From positions 45,857 through 109,856 of the forward strand of contig JASANC010005472.1 of assembly GCA_030248135.1 (NCBI GenBank): 64,000 bases of DNA, given 5' to 3'. This document shows positions 11,758 to 21,913 of the stretch, one piece after another. The notes beneath the pieces were generated by a model. It worked only from the letters and a program-made list of their open reading frames with translations. It had not been told where the DNA came from and did not search any database. Positions within the stretch are counted from its first letter, which is position 1. Each line of letters starts with the position of its first letter. Both the position numbers and the translations under genes were made by a program. Source of the stretch: Theristus sp. LFF4_11. Its lineage: Eukaryota; Nematoda; Chromadorea; Monhysterida; Xyalidae.

Positions 11758-12414
11758 GTTAGAAATCAAACCAATGTTGCCGTGGAATCATTTTACTCCG
11801 CGCATTTCACAAAAACATTTGCTTCTTTTGCAATCGGTGTACTATCTGTACAATGCATCATTTTAATCATTCTTTTTGAAATAACGTTTGGCTTCACATT
11901 TGTAGCTGCAAACGAATTCGAATGCAAGTAGCAATTTGGAAACGCACTGCAATACGTAAACTCATAACGTTGAGGAATATCACACAACGCCACCGACAGA
12001 ATGGAGCATATGTGTGCAACTGTAACCAGATTATTGTTGTTGCGCATTTTATAATTTCGTCAAAAAATGAAAAGAGGTGAATCAAATACGCTCATGCATC
12101 CGCATTTCATTGTCAAGTGCGCCCCGAAGAAAAAGTGTTCGTACTTTCTCTTTTAACACTTTACTATTCAAGTTTATGGGTGGCACCTCCCACTATGAAT
12201 GACATGAATTTCATCAGTAAAACGGTGAGTTGGTTTTGAAAACACAAAAGGTACTGACAAAATGTCTCTCGTCTAGAAGACGCATATCAAAAGTAAAATA
12301 ACTTGTATCGTACCTGCATTTGAACGCGCATAACGACGAACAAAATAGAAATGAAATCACAGAATAATCTATCATCAGCAAAAACAAACGCAAACACATG
12401 TCAATTCTTTTCTA
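11758..12414. other. Intergenic, promoter side of the thrombospondin-repeat gene
   Basis: This AT-rich stretch of about 650 bases lies between the secreted-protein gene start and the stop codon of the first aldo-keto reductase. Both are on the minus strand, so it must hold the 3' end of one and the promoter of the other. I see no further gene or clear element. Confidence 0.5.
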
Positions 12415-13808
12415 CTAGACCACTGTGTTCGGATCCCACAAGAATTTCTGATGCTTTTCAACGGAAAGCGCCGCGAGTTTCTCGAAATCCTCTTGCGATA
12501 TTTTGAGACGTATCGCTTTGAAGTTATCGGCCATTCGCGACGCCTTTGTGGTGCGCGGTATGACGCTGATTCCCTGTGACATTGCCCATGCAAGCAGAAG
12601 CTGAGCTGCGGTGCACTCGTATTTGTTAGCCATCTCCACTATCGCAGGATCCGTGAACAGTTGACCTCCAGCCTGGAAAGAAAAGCCAAAAAAATTTGTA
12701 CCAATCAACCAACCTGGATAAAAGACTGGAAGGAAATGTGGCACCTTCGGACTGCCAAAACTGCTGTACGCCTGAAAATGGACGCCATTTGTCTTGCAGA
12801 AGTTGACAAGCTCGAGATCAGCGTTGAACGGGTGGAATTCGCACTGGTTCACGGATGGCTTGATGCGCGCGTATGTGAACAGATCCTTGAGATGCTTGGC
12901 AGCATAGTTGGACACACCGATTGCTCGCAGTTTGCGCTCGTCTGAAGCATGCTGCGATGTCAGTCGGTCAATTGAGATCATGCTCGTGCGACGGTGGGTG
13001 GTTGGAATGGGCTGAGGTGAAAACAGGAGAATCGCGAATCAATCATCATGAATCAACGATCAACATCAATCAACCACTTGCACCACACCGTCGAACGAGC
13101 GTATGGTCTGGAGGTGAACAAATAACTGCTTTTCGTGAAGCGAAACGAACAGTTACACGAGTTCCATGAAACGACGAACCGACTAATTTCTCGAGTTGCT
13201 GCCAGCTTTGCTTGCGAATTTCGATGTTTCGCGGGTCCGACCGCTCGTGCACACCGGCGCCAGGCCAGTGGATCAAATACAGATCCAAACAGTCCGTCTG
13301 CAGACGCTCCAGTGAGCCCAAGACCGCTTGTCGCGCACGGTCACCTGGTTTTGAAGATGTTTTTTTTTCAAAAAAGTTCACCGAGAAAAAACTGTTTTAT
13401 AAGATGAAAACAACCTTGCATGTTCGGTGGCAGTTTACTAGTGATGAAAACGTCCGAACGTGCTAGCCCGTGTTTTGGTAGCAACAGCTTCAGGACATCG
13501 CCAATCTGTCGTTCGTTCTCTGAATTAAAAAAAACATAAAACACGACCAGAAAGTCTAACATTTGCTCAGCATAAACCACCGCAAACCGTATGCGATCGC
13601 TGTGTCAATGAAACGGCAACCAGCGCTCAACGCAGCATCAATCGTGTCATGCAGCACTTTGAAGTCTTGCACCTAAACCGCAAGGATTTTCGACGGTTTT
13701 TCCGTTACTTGCAATGCAACGCACTGTCATTTCGTGCCATACCTGCCAAGTGCCAATTCCATACAATGGCATCGAAACGCCACCGCCCAGATCAACAACT
13801 TTCGCCAT
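12415..13808 (-). CDS. Aldo-keto reductase, copy 1
   Basis: Six exons: 13808-13743, 13672-13588, 13519-13415, 13344-13180, 12941-12745 and 12672-12415, giving 291 residues. This is the (beta/alpha)8 NADPH-dependent carbonyl reductase family. The catalytic tetrad is visible: Asp and Tyr in FIDTAIAYENE, Lys in ITSKLPP and His in YLIHWPG. Other family motifs are LRAIGVSNY, PSVNQCEFHPF, QAYSSFGSP and the cofactor-binding SVIPRTTK. The start ATG opens MAKVVDLGGG, the usual beginning for the family. All splice sites are GT-AG and exons 2-6 have exactly the same lengths as in copy 2, so the two arose by tandem duplication. The substrate cannot be told from the sequence. Confidence 0.95.
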
Positions 13809-14529
13809 ATTTCACTTAAAATTCGTTTGCACAGCAAAAAGTGAAACACAAGAACAGCAGATAGAAAACAGCTGTAAATGACAGCGAAAAAACGTTTACA
13901 CAAATGCATAAATTGAGAAAAAATGAGTCGTTGCTATAGCAATGTTTTTGCATTATTTAGAATAGCCGAGGTATTTTGCTTTTAGAAAAACCGTAGTTTC
14001 AGAAATTGTGGCCAAGAACTGCTATTTGCACAACAGGAAAACAAACAGAAACTGTATGCAAATACAAAAAAATTACTGACAAAATGGAGCCAGCTGGTGT
14101 CGACAATGCATCTGTATTTGTGACGTTTCTAACAAATTGCGTTTGAAACAGAAATTCGCGTCATTTTCACACCGATTAAAAAACAGGTTTATTGACAATT
14201 GTAACTCAAACAACCTTTTGATATGTTCAATATGAAAATTAGTGCAAATTGTGCGGTCACCGGGATGAAAAATATCACAAACGAAAAACAGCCCTCCAAC
14301 CTCGGCTCGAGTTCTGTATCGGCTTTATACTTTTTTATTACTTTGTAACTGAAGATTCCACCAAAGAATGCAACATAAACTTCTCTAACCTACACTCCCA
14401 AACCCAATATCAAATGGCACAAATACAATCGATAGGCACATCTAATAGGCACATCTAATACAAATAGGCACATCTAAAAATCCAATCACATGCCAATTCG
14501 CTTATACATCACATTCAACAGCACACCCT
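13809..14529. other. Intergenic between the two aldo-keto reductases
   Basis: This is AT-rich, with a probable poly(A) signal for copy 2 near 14333-14338 (AATAAA on the minus strand). A short tandem repeat, ataggcacatcta, occurs three times at about 14432-14477. Nothing else is recognised. Confidence 0.5.
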
Positions 14530-17500
14530 CTAGGCGACATTGGTCGGATCCCAGCAGTACCGACGTGCGCTGTCCACGGTCAAGCGCGCCAGTTTCGCGC
14601 AGTCCTCCGGTGACACCGCGATGTTGGTCGCGTCGAAGTTCTCTGAGACGCGATGCACTTTGGTGGTGCGTGGAATGACCGAGATTCCCTGCGACATGGC
14701 CCACGCGAGCAGCAGCTGCGACGGCGAGCACTTGTAGTGGTTGGCCAGTTCAACGACGACTGCGTTTGTGAGCAATGCGTCGCCGGCCTGCGGTACAATG
14801 TACAGTCGAGCAACTCGAAATTGTAGGCAGTCAGCTAATTGGTCGATGATCACGTGATGCATGCTTTCTGTGACAAGCATTGTCGAGTCTTTCTGTCTGC
14901 GGCACAGAAAGCATGCATCACGTGATCACCAACCAATCAGCGTATTGCCTAATGAGATTGAGATGAGCCTGGCCCGATTGAGTCTGGCAGATATGAGACG
15001 ATCCCCGCGATTGTATCGCTGCAAAGCAGAGAACGAGTGCATTTTCTGGCAGTCTAGTGACAACTGATTTGTTGTTTCTAGGCTTGCACATTGATTACAA
15101 TTATTATCGTTACAGGAAGACCGCGTGCACAAAAGTTTCACGCGTTGGGGAAAAGCCGGACACCAAACCAGACGCATGACGTCATCCGACGTCTTTCGTC
15201 AGCTACCGTAACCCAATTTTGAATTCCCGCGGATTCTTGAAACGTTTTTCCTATCCCTGTGTGCAAAGGCATAGAGAACCGGGACCAAAATGAAAGATAA
15301 TACAGTGACCGATGGACATCAAGATGCCAATCAACATGTAAAATCCGAAAAAAATAAAATTGTTGGCTGTGACGTCAAGCTTCAATTTTCAGTTGTAAAA
15401 CTGCAATGAACCATCAACGACTAGCTAACCATGGGACTACCGAGGCTGCTGTACGCCTGAAAGTGCACACGCTGTTGTTGGCAGTGATTCACCAGCCGCA
15501 TATCGGCGTTGAACGGGTGGAACTCGCATTGGTTGACGGATGGCTGGATGCGAGCGTACGAGAACAAGTCGTCCAAGTGCTGCGGCATGTAGTTCGAGAC
15601 GCCTATGGCGCGCAGCTTGCCTTCGTCTGCAGTGAGCGCAAAAGACACCGGAATACTGGATTGATGGAGAAATATGAGAATCACCCTCGTGGCCTAGTGG
15701 TTGAGCGTTGGACTATTGTCTGTGCGCTCGGGAGATCTAGCCCCGCCGAGGGGTGTGTAGGCACTTAATAACAGAAAACTCGATGGGCGTCCTACTCAAT
15801 GGTGTTCTGTACGCTTCTCTGGGTTAGCCTTGGCTAAAAACATCGCCTAAAAATCCCAAAAACAACAACAACAACAAAAAAATTATACAACTAGTGAGGT
15901 CAAGAGAAGAGTATAACAACAGGGCAGCCATCTTGCATCTTCAACCATTCACCTATCGGAAGGTACCAAAAAACAAATTGCAATTGTCCAACAGGCGTAT
16001 GTTTGCACATCATATCGTTTCAGATTTTTTAGCTCATTTCTCCAGACTGCTCTCGCGATCACGCACCGATCAGCGTTTCCAGTTGCTGCCAGCTGCGTTT
16101 GCGAAGCTGCACGTTCCTTGAGTCCGTCGTGGGCACATCTGCGCTGCCGGGCCAATGGATCAGAAACAAATCGAGATAGTCCAACTGGAGACGTTGCAAC
16201 GAGCCGAGCACGGCGTCACGCGCGGCGTCGCCTGCAGCGGTGCAATGGAATCAAAGATGATGAAAACTTGGACGGAGAATTGTGAAGCACACAGCCAGAA
16301 GATGATCGCAATGAATTGCTCAGCGATTTTCACCTTGCCTATCGGGCGGCAGCTTGCTGGTGATGAAGATGTCCGCGCGCTTCAAGCCGTGCTTCGGCAA
16401 CAGTGTTCTCAGTGCGCTGCCGATGTGTTGTTCGTTGTCTGCAACATGCACAAAATGAAAAGGTCAAATCGCTACGTGTTCCGTAAAACAACAAAGTTTC
16501 ACGGAAGACAAAATTTTACCATATGCAATCGCGGTGTCAATGAATCTGTAGCCGACTCGGAGTGCTGCGTCAATTGTGTCCAGCAATACCTGTTGATCAC
16601 GCACCTGAAAATGCACTATACAGTTGGGAACAACGATAACTGTGTAATTACACGTAATTATATTGGCTATATAAGCTGTGATAATCTGTGATCAGGGTTC
16701 GGTCTGTTTTTATTATTGTCGTTGTCGTGTCATCCTAATAAGCAAACCCAAATAAACTACGTAACAACCCAAATATCTTTCTGGCGCCCAACGTGGGGCT
16801 CGAACCCACGACCGTTAGATTAAGAGTCTCAGAGCAATTGATTCAGTTGGTCATGCAACAACAACAGCAGATGAGCATGTTGCTCAACAAAATGTTGAAT
16901 CAGCAAAGTCAGTCGAGTGCGTGTAAAGGCCATGATGACAACAGCAAACAGGTGTGCAGTGACAGTGTCAGTGAGAGCAACAAAGCGTACATGATGTTGT
17001 TGTCTGAAAAATGGCAAAAGTTCGACCCAGCCAAAAATCACAAATTCCGCACCTGGCTCAGCAGTCTGCAGACCAGACTGGAGCTATGGGACCCACCGCC
17101 AAAAATCGCGGTCGAGCACATTCGTATGTGTCTTTCCGACGACGCATTGTTTGCTTTCGATCAACAGCCACAAGGAGTGCGTGAAAATTCGGAGGAGTCC
17201 ATCAAGTACCTTGAGTCCATCTACGGACCAAGAAATGAGGCAATTACATCCGTCTACGAACTCGATACAGCAACGCGACAGGAAGGAGAATCTGTGCGCG
17301 CCTTCGGACTACGTCTGGAGAACTTGCTTCTAGCCACTGGGCATAACTATCGCGGTTCGAATGGCAACTATATACCGTTTGTCGAAACGACGTTGATCAA
17401 CAAGTTTGTGCAAGGATTGCTTGATCCGTTGTTGTCGAGCAAAGCAGAGGACCAGAAGTTCAAGGGTCTCAATTTCCGAGAAATTGTGGATAAAATCCAG

Positions 17501-18530
17501 GGAATCGAAGACTGCGAAAACTTCAAAAAGAAAAAGAACAGCCGTGACGACGATCGGCAGAAAAACAAAGACAACGGCAGCAAGCCGAATTACCAAAACA
17601 CGAGCCGTGAAAACCACGAAACAAACTTCAACTACAAACCGCAATTCAGCGACCAGTTTGGTCATAATCAGCAACATTACAATCAGATTGAGAACTACCA
17701 GTTCGCCAACAATCAAATCACTCCACAAATCAATAATCAGCAACAGCAAACCACGCAATACATCGGTCGATGTTCCCGCATTCGACACGACACGCGACAG
17801 CAAAATCATCAACAGCAAAACTATTCACCAAAATTCGCAAGATTCCGAAATTGGCATCCGCAGTTTAGAATGTCAGACGCAGAAAAGCAGTTGATTGCGA
17901 GAGTCTACCGACGAAACAAACCGGCCAAGTATCCTCGAACAGCGACAAACGACGTCGGCAAAGCTGAGGAGGACGACTACGACCACGACCCGCGTGATGA
18001 AGGAGGCGTCGACGAATAGTAATGATGCGCGTGATGAAACGAACCGGTTGAAACGAAACGAAAAGAAAACACACGGAAATTTTCTAAAAAAACAAATCAA
18101 ATCAACAAATCTTCCAATCAATCAACAAAACAATCAATCAACAATTCCAATCAAATATGTGATAAATCATTTTCAATTGTTGGGGAGAAGTTGGGAACAA
18201 CGATAACTGTGTAATTACACGTAATTATATTGGCTATATAAGCTGTGATAATCTGTGATCAGGGTTCGGTCTGTTTTTATTATTGTCGTTGTCGTGTCAT
18301 CCTAATAAGCAAACCCAAATAAACTACGTAACAACCCAAATATCTTTCTATACGAAAATAAACAACTTATTCATGACTAAAAATATTTCAACGCAACAAA
18401 CAACTTTCAAAACCATAAATCAATGCCATGCAAATCTTCTCATTTGAAAAAACACCTGCCAAGTTCCCATGCCAATCAACGGCATTTTCACACCTCGACC
18501 GAGATCCACCAGTCGAACAGCTCGTTGCAT
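14530..18530 (-). CDS. Aldo-keto reductase, copy 2
   Basis: Six exons: 18530-18456, 16604-16520, 16438-16334, 16231-16067, 15626-15430 and 14787-14530, giving 294 residues. The catalytic tetrad is kept: FIDTAIAYDNE, ITSKLPP and FLIHWPG. So are RAIGVSNY, PSVNQCEFHPF and SVIPRTTK. Exons 2-6 are 85, 105, 165, 197 and 258 bp, identical to copy 1. The first exon is 75 bp here against 66 bp, from three extra N-terminal codons. The introns have grown by insertions: intron 1 (1.85 kb) holds a gag-only LTR retrotransposon, intron 4 a SINE, and intron 5 a palindromic MITE and a repeat fragment. The coding sequence stays intact. Substrate unknown. Confidence 0.94.
14831..14943. repeat. Palindromic MITE, CACGTG-containing arms
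   Basis: The two arms are nearly perfect reverse complements of about 40 bp. Each contains atcacgtgatgcatgc followed by tttctgtg, and their outer ends read ctaattggt and accaaccaatcag. They form a foldback of about 113 bp in intron 5 of the second reductase. A related arm lies at 42058-42100. Confidence 0.8.
15682..15882 (+). mobile_element. tRNA-derived SINE, copy 1
   Basis: The head is tRNA-like, with a perfect RNA polymerase III A box (TGGCCTAGTGG) and a decayed B-box region. The roughly 110-bp body ends in an AAC/CAA-repeat tail. A second copy at 22149-22341 matches over its whole length, which defines the family. This copy sits in intron 4 of the second aldo-keto reductase, on the opposite strand to the gene. 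Confidence 0.85.
16622..16782 (+). repeat. 5' LTR
   Basis: 161 bp, beginning AGTTGGGAAC and ending ATATCTTTCT. It contains a TATA box at 16668-16674 and AATAAA at 16751-16756. No difference from the 3' LTR is seen. Confidence 0.92.
16782..16832 (+). promoter_or_regulatory. Primer-binding site extended to a tRNA-Lys(CUU) 3' half
   Basis: The first 18 bases are the classical PBS for tRNA-Lys(CUU). The match does not stop there. The reverse complement continues through the T arm (GTGGGTTCGAGCCCCAC), a variable region with about three differences from the human tRNA, and the anticodon loop and stem (GAGACTCTTAATCT). It ends near tRNA position 27, about 50 nt in all. The gag-frame reading runs through this block, but its first ATG is downstream at 16853. 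Confidence 0.85.
16853..18019 (+). CDS. Gag-like protein of the LTR element
   Basis: The protein has 388 residues from the first ATG; the frame is also open upstream through the primer-binding site but lacks an ATG there. An N-terminal Gln/Met-rich helix (MQQQQQMSMLLNKML) precedes a capsid-like region of the retrotransposon gag type: KWQKFDPAKNHKFRTWLSSLQ, then VYELDTATRQEGESVRAFGLRLENLL and LLDPLLSSKAEDQKF. The rest is Asn/Gln-rich and basic, then acidic at the end. No CCHC zinc knuckle and no protease motif are seen. The reading frame has no damage, in line with a recent insertion. Confidence 0.85.
   Translation: MQQQQQMSMLLNKMLNQQSQSSACKGHDDNSKQVCSDSVSESNKAYMMLLSEKWQKFDPAKNHKFRTWLSSLQTRLELWDPPPKIAVEHIRMCLSDDALFAFDQQPQGVRENSEESIKYLESIYGPRNEAITSVYELDTATRQEGESVRAFGLRLENLLLATGHNYRGSNGNYIPFVETTLINKFVQGLLDPLLSSKAEDQKFKGLNFREIVDKIQGIEDCENFKKKKNSRDDDRQKNKDNGSKPNYQNTSRENHETNFNYKPQFSDQFGHNQQHYNQIENYQFANNQITPQINNQQQQTTQYIGRCSRIRHDTRQQNHQQQNYSPKFARFRNWHPQFRMSDAEKQLIARVYRRNKPAKYPRTATNDVGKAEEDDYDHDPRDEGGVDE
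18189..18349 (+). repeat. 3' LTR
   Basis: 161 bp, reading identical to the 5' LTR. It is preceded by the purine tract ttggggaga and followed by the ATAC target duplication. Confidence 0.92.
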
Positions 18531-20153
18531 GATTTCTTGTCGTCTCGGCTCTCAGTATTTCTGTTTGAAAAGGGCACAAACTAGGAGCTACAACATCGCA
18601 TGCAAGTTGACATTTTTTCATCTGTTCTTCTACTAATTTTTTTTCCAACGAATAAAGTACGTATCACAACGCCAGCGGTCAACTGACAGCAGCATATGCA
18701 AAGATGACGCAAAACCGTTTTTTTTGTTTTTTTTATTTATTCGCATAGAACTTCAATGGTTCACTGGAAAATACAGTGGAAAATACGCGTGGCGTATATA
18801 ATTGTCACTGCAAAACACAATCTCAAGAATAAAAAAATACAATGCATCCGATCATATTTGAAAAGCAGTTAATAAAAACTGTTTTGAAGAGTATACAGTA
18901 AAATTCGCAGATGCTACAGGTAGGTAAATAGGCTGGTTCGTAGACTAAAAGTCAGTTCATACTGACGAATGAATGAATAATGACGAATGTTCATACATAC
19001 GGCACGCACGGCACGTCAGGTCCTGTATTTTAGCATGCCACCTTCCACACAAACAATGCATGTAAAGCACGGCATGGGACGTTTTAGCGGCATTCATGAA
19101 GCATTATTTACTCACACGTAACTGTGCAAAAAAACATAGCTACTCGGTCACTAAATACTACTTCATGAATGCCCCTTTAGTGTTATTGCACACCACCGTC
19201 CAAGGATGTGCCTTTGACGAACATCGACGCATGTCAGCATACGTTAGTAAGAACAGACCTTAACTTGAAAAAGTTTAGCTTTGGAAACCATATAAAAAGT
19301 CGTGCAATGAATAAGCAAACGCACACATTAATTGACCACCAATTGTACAAAAGCTAAATGGTCAAAAATCATCCAATGCAAGACAACGACCCAGCTTCTT
19401 TGACCAAACGAGATTATCAGCAAATCAGAGATTATAAATTTTTATAAGTTTCAATGTGAGCAACAGGGGAAATGACAATTTTTAAAACAAGTAACGCTTT
19501 ACAATTTCAACACAGCAGAATGTGGAAAATGCCAAGATGAAATGCTAGTGAAAAAATAGCAGTGTCAGAAGCAAAAAACAATAATGAATTAATAGAATTA
19601 TTATCCAGCTAACAGTTTGCTAATTGAGTTGGGTGATTTGAATGGAATGATTCAACTCGAAATTAGAATTATAAAAAATAAAACTTTGTTTGGAACACTC
19701 ATGGAATTTGGGAGAAATTGAGTGTGGAGCGGACAGTGGAAAGTTCAGTCAAAAAGCCAAATAAAACTGATGAAATCACCCAATGTAACTCGCGTTATCA
19801 AAAGCAGCAGAGGAGAAAGAGAGTTGGCATAATCGTAAATGAGTGTGTGGGGACTAGCAAACTAAAACACAAACAAAACATATCTGGCACGAAAACGGAT
19901 AAAGAATATTAATAAGAACACGGAACGGAGAGCATAAAGTACAGTGCTGATAAAAGCCAGCTGGCATAAATGACCGTTTTGATTTCGAAACAAAACGACA
20001 ACACTAGCTTTGTAAGCTACCACCACGTTTCACCGAGCCGTAAAAAATGGACTTTTGAAAATACAAAAAAACGCAATTATGAAACGCGCGAAAGAACAAA
20101 TCCGACGAGCAGTACAAACACAAAGACGCACGGAGCAGCACGGCGCAGTCGAC
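18531..20153. other. Intergenic between reductase copy 2 and URM1
   Basis: This is AT-rich DNA with the promoter side of the reductase and the 3' end of URM1 (stop at 20154-20156). Apart from the 90-bp MITE at 19087-19176, no gene or element is recognised. Confidence 0.5.
19087..19176. mobile_element. 90-bp MITE with TTA target duplication, copy 1
   Basis: The inverted ends read GCGGCATTCATGAAG and, at the right, CTTCATGAATGCCCCT. TTA lies on both sides (19084-19086 and 19177-19179). A copy of the same length lies at 30828-30917. The TTA target suggests the PIF/Harbinger superfamily. Confidence 0.82.
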
Positions 20154-20931
20154 CTATCCGCCGTGCAACGTCGATATGAACGTGATCGAGTCATTCGCCT
20201 GCAGCTGATAGTTCATCTTGCCAACGAGCTCCCAGTCAGTCTCGTTGATCAACACCAGGATGCCCGGGCGCACGGTGCCGTCGGCGATCAACAAATCCGG
20301 ATTATCAACCGTCAGCAAATTGTCAACAATCCACGGCAGCAGCTGCGAGATCGTCCAGCACTGCGGCTCGCCTGGCTTGCTGCAAAAGCGTTGCGAAGTT
20401 TTTGTATCTTGTTTCAGAGAGAGAAGAAGCTGCGACTGGGCCGAAATGGTAAATGTACAGAATATTCGAACAAAACTGTGACTTGTGTATGGCAGTGTAC
20501 AATTGCAAAAATTAGAATGCAAGGTTACAGAACAGGACCGGTTCGAGTGCAAATAAATACCCACATTTGGGTAACTTGTCTTCTTTTTCAACCCGATCCC
20601 GTTCGTTCATTTTTGAATTTTGGATAACTCGATCACTTGTGGAAAAAGGGTGACCTGTTAATTCGAACATACTGTAGCTCAGACAACGAATTGTACTAGT
20701 AGAGAAAGTAGACCGCAGAACGAGTTCACCAACAACTCTACAATCTAAAGGGCAGATTACCGTTCCAGTTTGAACCAAAATAAGCGCAAGCAAAACAGAC
20801 AACAGAAACAACCTTAAAAAGACGCGAACGTACGGTTTCGGAAGTAGCACGGAGTGTTTGTTCTGTTTGCCGACGAGCAACTCGGCGCCGCCTCTGAACT
20901 CGAGCACCAGCGGTAGACTCTCCGTTGACAT
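20154..20931 (-). CDS. urm1: Ubiquitin-related modifier 1 (URM1)
   Basis: Two exons: 20931-20834 and 20379-20154, giving 107 residues from the ATG at 20931. URM1 is the ubiquitin-fold sulfur carrier for tRNA wobble-uridine thiolation, and it is also a protein modifier. Family motifs are clear: [10 protein letters not shown] near the start, then [16 protein letters not shown] and a C terminus that ends FISTLHGG. The terminal Gly-Gly is needed for thiocarboxylate formation. An in-frame ATG at 20976 would add 15 residues and has a good context, so the start is not certain. The splice joins AAACC to C by a GTACGT donor and a TTTTGCAG acceptor. Confidence 0.95.
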
Positions 20932-20976
20932 CTGCCTCTGCGAGAGTGTCGCTGCCGGTGGCACTGCGGCGGCCAT

Positions 20977-21913
20977 GTTCGCTGCCTTCACTACTGGTGG
21001 TCCTACACCCTCAGTCGATCTCAGACGATTGCAATGATGCAGTCTTTGGCAACCGTCGATCCAACCAACGGTCGTTGCCTGATGTTTTGTTTGCTTGGTG
21101 CAGCTCACGAGAACTGCCGGTGGATATCCTTCCTGATCGTGACGCGACGAGCCAAATTCGCGCTTTTTATTTCAATTCGGACAAATTTTTGACAACTCAA
21201 GGTCGAGTTTATAAACTGAATATTTAGCAATCGAAATGTTCCTTGAATAATCACGGTATTATGAACCTGAAGAAGAGAAAATCATAAGAGTTCTGAAAAG
21301 TCTAGGACTCCGTCCCCCTCATCACAGCTTTATATTAGGGTTTGGACCATTCAGTAAAGGGAACATTATTGTTTCTGCAAAAGCTATGGCGCACACTACA
21401 TTTACATCATACGACACGCTGCGCTTATCAGAGAAACTATGAAAAATAACACACAGGTATAAAAGTTTCATAGCTTCCGTGGACGCTGTGGAGTTGACGT
21501 TTAAGGACTTTTACCTGAGAAACATTTTATCATCGCTACTTTTCACAAAGAATGCAGTTTTTCACGAACTACACTTTCATGCAGCACGCACAACGAAAAA
21601 AACACAATATGAAACCGAAAACGAACAGTATAAGCGCAATGCCAATGGCGCTTCCTTGAGTTTCAAAGAGAAACAAGAACATCAAATCAATCTTTCAACA
21701 AATTTTGCCTCATAAAATTTGACGCGTTTATTCAATATATGCACAACACTTTTCAAAAACATTCACTTGACTGATAACTGGATTTAAAATTGAATTGACA
21801 ATGAATACTAACGTTTCCGAAAAAAAAATCAAAATCGCCGCCAACACTTGGGAGAGAATTCTTGATATGAAAGTGCAAATATTTTAAGTGAGTATATAAA
21901 TTAAAACAAATTA
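20977..21913. other. Upstream of URM1, no gene seen
   Basis: This is AT-rich and should include the URM1 promoter. The short open frames here have no recognisable similarity. Confidence 0.45.

Larger units (their letters stand above)
16622..18349 (+). mobile_element. Gag-only LTR retrotransposon (1728 bp)
   Basis: Two 161-bp direct repeats (16622-16782 and 18189-18349) read as identical base by base. They flank one gag-like gene, with no protease, reverse transcriptase or integrase. The flanking target duplication is ATAC (16618-16621 and 18350-18353). The primer-binding site starts right after the 5' LTR (TGGCGCCCAACG), as for tRNA-Lys(CUU). The polypurine tract ttggggaga directly precedes the 3' LTR. 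Each LTR has a TATA box (TATATAA, 16668-16674) and AATAAA (16751-16756). The layout matches the TR-GAG type known from plants, so it must be mobilised by enzymes from another element. It lies in intron 1 of the second reductase, antisense to it. Confidence 0.92.

Noticed and set aside
16793..16852. Start of the gag frame inside the primer-binding site
   Set aside because: The frame is open there but has only a GTG and no ATG. It reads the tRNA complement. I start gag at the ATG at 16853.
19718..20150. Short plus-strand frames before URM1
   Set aside because: They are Lys/Thr/Asn-rich frames typical of AT-rich spacer DNA, with no similarity that I can see.
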